This document shows, piece by piece, positions 24,767 to 32,307 of a stretch of 64,000 nucleotides of DNA. The position numbers were made by a program, and so were the translations under genes. The stretch spans positions 6,301 through 70,300 of the forward strand of contig JAGAFT010000040.1 in NCBI GenBank assembly GCA_017627975.1, in the 5' to 3' direction. The first letter of the stretch is position 1. Every line of letters starts with the position of its first letter. This DNA comes from Oscillospiraceae bacterium (GTDB taxonomy: Bacteria; Bacillota_A; Clostridia; Oscillospirales; Oscillospiraceae). Below the pieces are notes generated by a model. It was not told the DNA's origin. It saw nothing but the letters and a program-made list of their open reading frames with translations, and did no database searches.

Positions 24767-26074
24767 TTACACAAGGCTGGGGAGGAACGTTGCAATCGAA
24801 GGGAATGCAATCAGCAACCCGCAGGCCACAACAATTGCCGCAACATATCCCCATACGCCCTTATAGATCGTGAAGATCGGTACATCTTTTGTTACGCTCT
24901 GCATGACGAAAACATTCAGGCCGATCGGAGGCGTGATGGAAGCCATGGAAAGCACCATAACGATCAGAACGCCGAACCAGATCGGGTCATACCCGAGACC
25001 GGTAACAATGATAGGGTAGAAAACCGGGATCGTGAGGAGAATCATGGCGAGTGCGTCGATGAACATGCCGAGGATCAGGTAAATAAACAGAATAATAGCA
25101 AAAATGACCCATTTGTTAACGTCAAGACTTGCGACCAGATCGCCGAGGAAGGTCGGAATCCTGCTCAGAGCAAAGAACCTGCTGAATACTGTCGCGGATG
25201 CGACCAGGAGGAATACCGTTGCGGTCAGCTTTGCACTTTCAAGAAGAGACTTTTTAAAAACGTGCCAAGTCAGCTTTTTGGAGAACAGGCAAACCAATAA
25301 CATGCCGGTGGCGCCGATCGCGCCGGCTTCCGTTGCCGTAAACCAGCCGAAGAAGATTCCTCCGATGGACACGAAAAAGACAATCAGCACCTCCAGAACG
25401 CCGCCGTCTGTCAAAGCGGCAAGGCGCTCTTTCCTGCTTGCCTTCGCCTTGATCGGTGCCAGAGACGGATTCATTGCAACGCTGACATATCCGACAATCA
25501 TGAAAAGCACCATCAGAAGAATACCAGGAAGAATACCGGAAATGAACAGCTTGCCGATCGATACTTCTGTAGCAATACCGTAAACAATAAAGGTAACACT
25601 CGGAGGAATCAGAAGAGAAAGGCTGGCGCCGGATGCGACGGAAGCGGTGGAAAGGCTGTCTTGGTAGCCTAGCTTTTTCATCTCCGGATAGGCAATCGAT
25701 CCAATGGTGGCAACCGTAGCGGAGTTTGAACCGCAGATTGCGCCGAATATGGCACAGGCAATCTGGACAGCCATACACAGACCGCCTTTGACGTGGCCGA
25801 CCGCTTTATCGCCGAGGTTAAACAGCTTTGACCCGAGTCCTGAGTATGAAGCGAGATACCCCATGAGCCCGAACAGAGGAATCACCGACATGGTGTAAGA
25901 AGAGAAATTGGTATAAAGGTCGGTGCCGATGGCAGAAAGCGCCGGTTTGAAGCCGACCATGACGACCATTCCAAAATAGGCAACCGTGAGCATGGAAAAA
26001 GCGACGGGAACACGCAGGAACATTAAAACAATAACCAGCAGGGTTCCGAGCAACCCTATCATTTGACCAGACAT
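24767..26074 (-). CDS. dctM: TRAP transporter large permease (DctM type)
   Basis: A 435-residue polytopic membrane protein with about 12 helices, the sodium- or proton-coupled transport subunit of a TRAP system. Typical segments include MVGFKPAL, IACAIFGAICGSNSATVATI, IPPSVTFIVYGI and GMFIDALAMILLTIPVFYPI. I start it at ATG 26074, preceded by CAGGAGG; the longer in-frame reading from 26182 would overlap dctQ deeply and adds a charged stretch foreign to the family. It is 16 bases after dctQ. Confidence 0.93.
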   Translation of the reverse strand: MSGQMIGLLGTLLVIVLMFLRVPVAFSMLTVAYFGMVVMVGFKPALSAIGTDLYTNFSSYTMSVIPLFGLMGYLASYSGLGSKLFNLGDKAVGHVKGGLCMAVQIACAIFGAICGSNSATVATIGSIAYPEMKKLGYQDSLSTASVASGASLSLLIPPSVTFIVYGIATEVSIGKLFISGILPGILLMVLFMIVGYVSVAMNPSLAPIKAKASRKERLAALTDGGVLEVLIVFFVSIGGIFFGWFTATEAGAIGATGMLLVCLFSKKLTWHVFKKSLLESAKLTATVFLLVASATVFSRFFALSRIPTFLGDLVASLDVNKWVIFAIILFIYLILGMFIDALAMILLTIPVFYPIIVTGLGYDPIWFGVLIVMVLSMASITPPIGLNVFVMQSVTKDVPIFTIYKGVWGYVAAIVVACGLLIAFPSIATFLPSLV

Positions 26075-26090
26075 ATATGCATCCTCCTGT

Positions 26091-26639
26091 TCAGATGATC
26101 TTATCCAGAATTTCTTCCTTAACGTCTCCAGAGTCCTTTTTCTCAACATCGGAACCGAGTTCATATCCGACAATCCTGGCAATCAGTTTGAAAACAATGC
26201 AAACTGTCAGCAGAGCAAGAGAAATAAACATAATAAGGAGGAAGATGTATACCGGGATCGATAGATTTGCCGTAACAGAAGCATCTTTGATTTTGGCCAG
26301 CATAAACTGATACATTCTGTAAGAGCAGATCGCTGAGATGACGGCGGAAACCAGAAGCGAAAAGATCATCAGGATTCTTTTTCCGACATCCCCGAGGAAA
26401 TTATCCAAGAAATCGATTGTGATGTTTCCGCTCTCATATTCGTTATGTACAAGAGAGAGGGATACAACAAGCAGCGAGCACAACTGGACGACTTCAAACG
26501 TTCCGAATATTGCATATCCGAACACCGCACGAACTATGACATACACGGTAACAAACGCCATCATGATAAACAGAAAGACACATGAGGCATAATCCATCCA
26601 TGTCGCAATGGTTCGAACAATCCTGTCAACTGTTTTCAC
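26091..26639 (-). CDS. dctQ: TRAP transporter small permease (DctQ type)
   Basis: A 182-residue membrane protein with four predicted helices, the small subunit that pairs with DctM. Family features: a short N-terminus, helix 1 near 18-40, the E-V-V-Q-L segment before helix 2, and IDFLDNF after it (HNEYESGNITIDFL). The charged C-terminal tail of about 25 residues is longer than usual. It is the first gene of the leftward operon, behind a promoter with an operator palindrome at 26758-26771. Confidence 0.9.
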   Translation of the reverse strand: MKTVDRIVRTIATWMDYASCVFLFIMMAFVTVYVIVRAVFGYAIFGTFEVVQLCSLLVVSLSLVHNEYESGNITIDFLDNFLGDVGKRILMIFSLLVSAVISAICSYRMYQFMLAKIKDASVTANLSIPVYIFLLIMFISLALLTVCIVFKLIARIVGYELGSDVEKKDSGDVKEEILDKII

Positions 26640-26757
26640 AAACTATCATTCCTCCTTTGGCGGAAGCTTGCTTCTGCCCACAAGTTTGAACCAATACTAA
26701 TAAACAGGAATATGGGGGAGTCCATTCCCACATACAGCCGGTCGACCCGGACACGTG

Positions 26758-26805
26758 TGGAAGCGCTTACAAAGATAGGATAATCACACACTCACAATTT
26801 GTCAA
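26758..26805 (-). promoter_or_regulatory. Leftward island promoter with operator palindrome
   Basis: On the minus strand TTGACA (26805-26800), 17-base spacer, TATCCT (26782-26777). The palindrome TGGAAGCGCTTACA at 26758-26771 covers the expected start site (about 26770). It differs at one informative position from the CcpA cre consensus and equals a LacI-type site with central CG. Repression of dctQMP-prpD-mbl is inferred. Confidence 0.7.
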
Positions 26806-26890
26806 CGATTTTTGCCACATTTTCTCATCTTTGTATAAACTGTTCAAATATAAGATGGTTAATTTGTGGATTATGCCGCTAAAAAACCTG

Positions 26891-26943
26891 TTGACTTTCC
26901 AAGTAGCGGAAAATATAATGAATATTGCTTGAAAGCGCTTACA
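26891..26943 (+). promoter_or_regulatory. Rightward island promoter with operator palindrome
   Basis: TTGACT (26891-26896), 17-base spacer, TATAAT (26914-26919). TGAAAGCGCTTACA at 26930-26943 lies just after the expected start site and fits the cre consensus fully; it is nearly the same as the site at 26758. The two divergent operons thus share one operator type. The rest of the 356-bp region (26640-26995) holds no gene. Confidence 0.75.
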
Positions 26944-26995
26944 ATACTGTCAGGTATAAAAATGCTGATGTGTGAATGAAAAAAGGAGAAAGATT

Positions 26996-28414
26996 ATGAG
27001 CGAGAAAACCATATCCCAGCAGATAGGCGAAATCAGCGCGCGTCTCACCCTTGCGGATATCGACGAACGCACAATCAACAATGCAAAGATCTTCCTGCTC
27101 GATTGCCTGGGCTGCATCCTTTCCGGTAGCCAGATTGTAAATGCCAAGGCGATCCGTGCCGCAGTCAAGCATTTCGCCGAGGGCGGCGAGTGCACTGTTT
27201 TTGGAACCAACATGAAGACCAATGCCATGATGGCGGCTCTGATCAACGGCTGCACCGGCCACAGCCAGGATTATGACGACGACCACCGCGAGGGTACGCA
27301 GCATGCGTCAGTGGCCGTTCTTCCGGCGGTTCTGGCTTTGACCGAAAAGTTCGGAAGCTCGGGAGCAGAGGCACTCCTCGCATATATTATCGGTTCGGAT
27401 GTAACGATCCGTGCGGGCGAAGCCTTCGGCGGAACCTCCTATTTTGCCGGCTGGCATCTGACCGGTACCTGCGGTGTATTCGGTGCGACCGCAGCCGCAT
27501 GCAAAATCATGGGTCTTGAACCGGAGCAGTATGTGAACGCACTGGGTGTAGCGGGATCGGAAGCCGCCGGTATCGGAGAGTTCAACTCCTGCGGCGCCTG
27601 GACCAAGCGCTTCCATGCAGGGCAGTCCGCCATGGACGGTGTCCTTGCGGCCTTCATGGGCAAGGAGGGCTATTATGCGCCCCCCACCGTGTTTGAAGGC
27701 AGAGAAGGCTTCCTGAATCTGTTCTCCTTCAAGGGCGGTTCCCATGGCTATGATCCCGTCCTTCCCCACGGGATCAACTATCCGGAGAAGCTTACGGAGA
27801 ATTTCGGTACCAAATGGGAAATGGCAGATAACTCCATCAAACTGCACGCCTGTTGCCGCTTTACAAACAACTACTGCGACTGCGGGATCGATATTTTCAA
27901 TCAGCCCGGCTTCGACTACAGAAACGTCAAGGCAATTCATGCCGAGGTCAACAAGTTCACTGATGACAAAATGTGCCATCCGGAGGATATTAAGAGACAC
28001 CCGGTCAACATCGTCAATGCGCAGTTCTCGCTCTTCTATGAAATTGCCTGCGCGTTGGTCAAGGGCCGTGTTCTCCCCGAGTCCTTCACCGAAGAAGCAA
28101 TCAAGGATGAACGAATCAGCAAGCTTTGCGATCTGATCACCTGGGAAATCAGCGATGAGTTCGAGGCTGTCTATCCGGACCGTTACCCCGCCCGTGTTAC
28201 CGTGACCATGAACGACGGATCCGTTTATGTCGGCGAGGTTGCGTATCCCAAGGGAGACCCCGAATATCCGGCCACCAGAGAGGAAGTTGTTGAGAAGTTC
28301 CGCAACAATGCCGCCAACACCATCGGATCGGTCAAGGCAGAGCGTATTATCGAGCTGGTTGACAAGTTTGAAACCCTTGATAACCTCTACGAGCTTATTG
28401 ACTGCATGCACTGA
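26996..28414 (+). CDS. MmgE/PrpD family protein (second copy)
   Basis: A 472-residue cytoplasmic protein with the full MmgE/PrpD pattern: IFLLDCLGCILSGSQ, AALINGCTGHSQDYDDDH with the conserved His-Asp cluster, HLTGTCGVFGATAAA, and the C-terminal VNIVNAQFSLFYEIA. It heads the rightward operon. The ATG at 26996 follows AAAAGGAG; an in-frame ATG eight codons earlier lacks one. Two PrpD paralogs in one locus could handle different stereoisomers or act before and after an isomerisation. The reaction itself is not settled by sequence: dehydratase, decarboxylase and epimerase activities all occur in the family. Confidence 0.88.
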   Translation: MSEKTISQQIGEISARLTLADIDERTINNAKIFLLDCLGCILSGSQIVNAKAIRAAVKHFAEGGECTVFGTNMKTNAMMAALINGCTGHSQDYDDDHREGTQHASVAVLPAVLALTEKFGSSGAEALLAYIIGSDVTIRAGEAFGGTSYFAGWHLTGTCGVFGATAAACKIMGLEPEQYVNALGVAGSEAAGIGEFNSCGAWTKRFHAGQSAMDGVLAAFMGKEGYYAPPTVFEGREGFLNLFSFKGGSHGYDPVLPHGINYPEKLTENFGTKWEMADNSIKLHACCRFTNNYCDCGIDIFNQPGFDYRNVKAIHAEVNKFTDDKMCHPEDIKRHPVNIVNAQFSLFYEIACALVKGRVLPESFTEEAIKDERISKLCDLITWEISDEFEAVYPDRYPARVTVTMNDGSVYVGEVAYPKGDPEYPATREEVVEKFRNNAANTIGSVKAERIIELVDKFETLDNLYELIDCMH

Positions 28415-28423
28415 TGTATCATG

Positions 28424-28463
28424 AAGCTGCAGAGCGGGGCAATCCCACTTTGCAGCTTTTTCT
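28424..28463 (+). terminator. Terminator-like attenuator between prpD and prpF
   Basis: An 8-bp stem (28424-28431 with 28451-28458) with a GGGG/CCC inner pairing, followed by a T-rich run. It sits only 10 bases after the prpD stop inside an otherwise compact operon, so partial termination is likely. Confidence 0.6.
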
Positions 28464-28479
28464 TTTGAAGGAGGGAAAA

Positions 28480-29625
28480 ATGAATCTCAAAGAAGTTACT
28501 CCAATCCGCACGGCTATTTACCGCGGTGGAACAAGTAAAGGTGTTTTCCTTCATGAAAATGACCTGCCTCAGGATCCTGCCATTCGGGACAAAGTGATTC
28601 TCGCCATTTTCGGCAGCCCCGATCCCCGTCAGATCGACGGACTCGGTGGAGCCGAGGTGCTGACCAGCAAGCTCGCGATTGTCGGACCGCCGAGTATTCC
28701 GACCGCTGATGTCGATTATACGTTCGGTCAGGTTCAGATTAACACTCCTTATATCTCATATTCCGGACTGTGCGGTAATATTTCTTCGGGCGTTGCTCCT
28801 TTTGCCATTGAAGAAGGACTCGTCCGGGCTGTGGAGCCGGTTACGAAAGTGCGCGTCTACAGCAAGAATACCGATCAGATTTTTATTACGGAAGTTCCTG
28901 TGAAGGACGGGAAGGTTGTAAGCAGTGGCGATTATGTGGTTCCGGGTGTTCCGGGAACGGGTGCCAAACTGAATATCGACATGGTCGGTACCGTCGGCTC
29001 CAGCGGGAAAGGGCTTCTTCCCACCGGGCGCCTCAGGGACACCGTCCATGTTGACGGTCTGGGCGAGATCGAAGGATCTCTTGTTGATGTTGTGAACCCG
29101 TGCTTCTTTATTCGCGCAGCCGATGTCGGTCTCCGCGGCGATGAAGTTAAGAACTCGGATTTCCCGGAAGGGAAGCTTGAACAGCTCGAGGCAATCCGGG
29201 AGCAGGTTTTTGCCCTGCTCGGCAAGCCCTATAATGCAAAGGACGCCGTTCCCTTCCTTGCTTTTGTTTCCGCTCCGTTTGATTACAAAAACCTGCTGAA
29301 CGAGGAAACGGTCTCTGCTGCGGACTGCGACTTTCTGTCCCGTGTTCTGTTTCTCGGAGGGATTCATAAAACTTACCCCGGAAGCATCTCCTGCTGTACC
29401 GGTGCCGCTGCCGTGATCCCCGGGACGGTCGTTTATGAGGTGCGCGGCGACAGAAACGGATGCGACATCAACATCGGTCATCCGAGCGGTGTAGTCGATG
29501 TGATCGCCGAGGCTGATATGGCTGATGGCAGGCCGGTCATTACCCGGATCTGCTATGGGCGTACAGCCAGGAGACTGATGGACGGATACGCGTATGTACC
29601 AAACCGTTGTTTTGAGGAGGATTGA
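28480..29625 (+). CDS. PrpF-family isomerase (methylitaconate/methylaconitate isomerase-like)
   Basis: A 381-residue protein with the twin diaminopimelate-epimerase-like fold of PrpF. Visible marks: RGGTSKGVF near residue 15, the SGLCGNISSGVAPFA cysteine loop near residue 90, and GHPSGVVDV near the end. The family moves a double bond in unsaturated di- and tricarboxylates by proton shuttling: 2-methyl-trans-aconitate isomerase PrpF, 3-methylitaconate delta-isomerase Mii, and 4-oxalomesaconate tautomerase. Followed directly by aconitase-family subunits and a lyase, it best fits the Mii/PrpF role. Start ATG 28480 has GGAGGG upstream. Confidence 0.88.
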   Translation: MNLKEVTPIRTAIYRGGTSKGVFLHENDLPQDPAIRDKVILAIFGSPDPRQIDGLGGAEVLTSKLAIVGPPSIPTADVDYTFGQVQINTPYISYSGLCGNISSGVAPFAIEEGLVRAVEPVTKVRVYSKNTDQIFITEVPVKDGKVVSSGDYVVPGVPGTGAKLNIDMVGTVGSSGKGLLPTGRLRDTVHVDGLGEIEGSLVDVVNPCFFIRAADVGLRGDEVKNSDFPEGKLEQLEAIREQVFALLGKPYNAKDAVPFLAFVSAPFDYKNLLNEETVSAADCDFLSRVLFLGGIHKTYPGSISCCTGAAAVIPGTVVYEVRGDRNGCDINIGHPSGVVDVIAEADMADGRPVITRICYGRTARRLMDGYAYVPNRCFEED

Positions 29626-29633
29626 TTTCGACG

Positions 29634-30908
29634 ATGGGAATGACGATATCTGAAAAAATCCTCGCTAAACACGCCGGTCTGGACTCTGTAAGTCCCGGCG
29701 ACACCATCACCTGCAGGGTCGACTGGACTGTCTGCCATGATATGTTTTTCAACGTAGACGGACAGGATATGTATAGGAATGTCACGCATCTTGACCATCC
29801 GGAGCGCTGCCTTGTGCTCATGGATCACTCCGTCCCTGCGGCGACAAGTCGCGACGCACTGGGCGGCGTATATGCCAGAGAGTTTGTTAAGAAGCACAGG
29901 ATAGACAACTTCATCGATGTCGGCGATCACGCGGTAATCCATCAGGCGCTTGCTGAACGGGGCTATGCGGCGCCCGGCCGGCTGATTGCGGGCGGGGATT
30001 CTCATACCTGTGCCGCCGGGGCGCTGAATGCGGCGGCAAGAGGCTTCGGTCCGGCGGATATCACCTATCTCTTCTGCACCGGTGAGACCTGGTATCAGGT
30101 AGCACCCACCATCCTGTATCGTATGCACGGGGAACTTCCACGCGCATGCAGCGGCAAGGATATTTTCCTGTATATCGCAGGAACATACGGAGATGCAACA
30201 GGGTTTTCTGTTGAGTTCGGGGGCGACGGCGTGGCGAGCCTCTCTGTCCCGCAGCGGCAGAGCATTGCGACAATGTGTGCGGAGATCAATGCGGAGTTTG
30301 CGCTTTTTCCATGTGATGATGTCCTGACGGCATACCTTGTGTCACGCGGAGACAGAGAGATCACCCCGGTCAATGCGGATGAGGATGCCAAGTATGCGGA
30401 GATTCGGGATATCAATCTCTCAGAAATCGTTCCTTACGTTGCTAAACCGCATTATATTCCTAAAAACTGTGTACCGGTTACGGAAGCAGAAGGCATTCCC
30501 GTCAATCAGGTGGTTGTCGGTTCCTGTTCAAACGGAAGAATCGAGGATCTGAGAACGGTAGCCGCAATCATGAAAGGCAGGCACGTTGCACAGGGAGTGC
30601 GGTTTATTGTTACTCCCGCTTCACAGCGGATTTATCTGCAGGCTGTACGGGAGGGCTTGATAGAAACCCTAGTTGAAGCAGGGTGCGTTGTTACAAACGC
30701 GACCTGCGGATGCTGCTATGGCGGCCATATGGGTCTTCTCGGCCCCGGGGAGAGATGTCTCTCCACGACAACAAGAAATTTCAAAGGCCGGCTTGGCTCC
30801 ACCGAAAGCGAGGTCATGCTCTGCGCTCCGGCGACTGCAGCGGCCAGTGCGATTGCAGGCGTGATCACGGATCCCCGGAAGGTATGGAAGGAAAGGGTTG
30901 AAGGATGA
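29634..30908 (+). CDS. Aconitase-family hydro-lyase large subunit (LeuC/DmdA-like)
   Basis: A 424-residue [4Fe-4S] hydratase subunit resembling isopropylmalate isomerase LeuC, homoaconitase and dimethylmaleate hydratase DmdA. The three cluster cysteines are in VGSCSNGR and in ATCGCCYGG. Substrate-loop segments include MDHSVPAA, GDSHTCAAGALN and the C-terminal LGSTESEVML. The enzyme adds or removes water across a C=C bond. No leuB or leuA is nearby, so leucine synthesis is unlikely. ATG 29634 is preferred; a TTG at 29622 sits on top of the GAGGAGG RBS. It overlaps the small-subunit gene by four bases. Confidence 0.9.
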   Translation: MGMTISEKILAKHAGLDSVSPGDTITCRVDWTVCHDMFFNVDGQDMYRNVTHLDHPERCLVLMDHSVPAATSRDALGGVYAREFVKKHRIDNFIDVGDHAVIHQALAERGYAAPGRLIAGGDSHTCAAGALNAAARGFGPADITYLFCTGETWYQVAPTILYRMHGELPRACSGKDIFLYIAGTYGDATGFSVEFGGDGVASLSVPQRQSIATMCAEINAEFALFPCDDVLTAYLVSRGDREITPVNADEDAKYAEIRDINLSEIVPYVAKPHYIPKNCVPVTEAEGIPVNQVVVGSCSNGRIEDLRTVAAIMKGRHVAQGVRFIVTPASQRIYLQAVREGLIETLVEAGCVVTNATCGCCYGGHMGLLGPGERCLSTTTRNFKGRLGSTESEVMLCAPATAAASAIAGVITDPRKVWKERVEG

Positions 30909-31396
30909 AACTTGAAGGAAAAGTATGGGTTTTTGGCGATGAAATCAATACGGATCTGATTTTTCCGCACCATGCGCTTCGCGCAGCACCGGAGGAGCAA
31001 TGCCGTTTATGCATGAGCGATAATCGTCCGGGCTGGTCCTCTTTGGTGGAAAAAGGAGACATTCTGATCGCCGGATCCAATTTTGGTACGGGATCATCCC
31101 GCCCGGGCGCTTTAATCCTCCGTCGGCTCGGTCTTGCCGGAATGGTGGCAGACAGCTACAACGGGCTGTTTTACCGCAACTGTATCAGCTACGGTTTCCC
31201 GGCAATCATGGTCAACGGAGTATCCCGCATGTTTGAAGAAGGTGACATTGCCGTGGTTGATCTTGCCGAGGGCAGTATCATGAACCGGAGAACCGGAGAA
31301 ACCCGTTATGGAAACAGACTGCCCAAAGAGATGATCGAAATCCTCAAAGCCGGAGGCATCAGCGGCGTGCTGGCAGACCGTGGCTATATGAGCTGA
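30905..31396 (+). CDS. Aconitase-family hydro-lyase small subunit (LeuD/DmdB-like)
   Basis: A 163-residue swivelling-domain subunit that pairs with the preceding large subunit. It has the GDEINTDLIFP opening (family GDxIDTDxIxP) and the anion-binding loop GSNFGTGSSRPGA. In LeuD and aconitases this loop normally reads GSSREHA; replacement of Glu-His by Pro-Gly at the substrate side is a notable change and suggests a different substrate carboxylate geometry. Length is typical for archaeal- and clostridial-type LeuD. ATGA overlap with the large subunit means coupled translation and a stoichiometric complex. Confidence 0.9.
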   Translation: MKLEGKVWVFGDEINTDLIFPHHALRAAPEEQCRLCMSDNRPGWSSLVEKGDILIAGSNFGTGSSRPGALILRRLGLAGMVADSYNGLFYRNCISYGFPAIMVNGVSRMFEEGDIAVVDLAEGSIMNRRTGETRYGNRLPKEMIEILKAGGISGVLADRGYMS

Positions 31397-31416
31397 AGAA
31401 GGAAGAGGTGTAAAAT

Positions 31417-32307
31417 ATGATCAGGAATCCGGGAACGGTCCTTCGGACTGTCCTTAATCAGCCGGAGATCGTCATGATGCCGGGCGTGTTTGACGGGATC
31501 TCGGCAAGAGTAGCTGAGCAGGCAGGTTTCCAGGCCCTCTATCTTACCGGAGCGGGCGCTTCGGCGAGTTGTATCGGAGAACCCGACATCGGCCTGGCCA
31601 CGATGAATGATTTTGCCGACAATGCCCGCAGGATAACAATCAAAGCGGGGATTCCCGCAATGTGTGATGTCGATACTGGTTTTGGCAATCAGCTGAATGT
31701 CATCCGGACGGTTCATGAATTCGAGGCGGCCGGAGTTGCTGCCGTACAGATAGAAGACCAGCTAGCACCGAAGAGATGCGGTCATCTGAAAGGAAAGCAG
31801 GTGATCCCGGCAGCAGAGTTTGTACAGAAGCTTCGGGCTGCAGTCAACGAGAAGTTCTTTGATGATACGATGATCGTCGCAAGAACAGATGCCCGCGCCC
31901 TGTACAGTCTTGAAGATACCTTGGAGCGTGCTAAAATGTACGCTGACGCCGGAGCAGATGTACTTTTTGTAGAGGCGCTTACCACAATCGAAGAAGTTGA
32001 ACGCGTCGGCAGGGAACTGGGGAGCCGCGTGCCTCTGATGGCAAATCAGGTGCTTGGGGGAAAAACGCCGCGGCTGTCTGCGAAGGAACTGGAACAGATG
32101 GGATATAAAATTGTGATCTTCCCCGACGTGCTCCCATACGGCGCCAGTGTTCTTCTGAGAGAAATCTGCGACAGCATCATGAAAAACGGAACCGCTTACG
32201 ATGCAATTCACGGAAAACATAATACCAGCCTGGATCTTTTCCTGACAATGGGGATGAAATCCTGGAGGGACAAGGAACTCGAGTACTCGGAGGGAAATGA
32301 ATCATGA
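31417..32307 (+). CDS. PEP mutase/isocitrate lyase-family lyase (methylisocitrate or dimethylmalate lyase-like)
   Basis: A 296-residue TIM-barrel lyase. Mg-binding residues are in CDVDTGFGN, the conserved IEDQ follows, and the catalytic loop is PKRCGHLKGK with the Cys and His typical of 2-methylisocitrate lyase (PrpB) and 2,3-dimethylmalate lyase (Dml). It should perform retro-aldol cleavage of a hydroxy di- or tricarboxylate to pyruvate (or glyoxylate) and a second acid such as propionate or succinate. Being last in the isomerase-hydratase-lyase series, it sets the likely products. It overlaps the next gene by four bases. Confidence 0.9.
   Translation: MIRNPGTVLRTVLNQPEIVMMPGVFDGISARVAEQAGFQALYLTGAGASASCIGEPDIGLATMNDFADNARRITIKAGIPAMCDVDTGFGNQLNVIRTVHEFEAAGVAAVQIEDQLAPKRCGHLKGKQVIPAAEFVQKLRAAVNEKFFDDTMIVARTDARALYSLEDTLERAKMYADAGADVLFVEALTTIEEVERVGRELGSRVPLMANQVLGGKTPRLSAKELEQMGYKIVIFPDVLPYGASVLLREICDSIMKNGTAYDAIHGKHNTSLDLFLTMGMKSWRDKELEYSEGNES

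Noticed and set aside
29634..31396. Leucine biosynthesis leuCD
   Set aside because: No leuA or leuB nearby, catabolic neighbours, and an atypical small-subunit loop.
26996..32307. Classical methylcitrate cycle for propionate use
   Set aside because: No methylcitrate synthase or propionyl-CoA synthetase is in the locus, the substrate is imported by a TRAP system, and the isomerase-hydratase-lyase order fits the dimethylmaleate-type series equally well or better.
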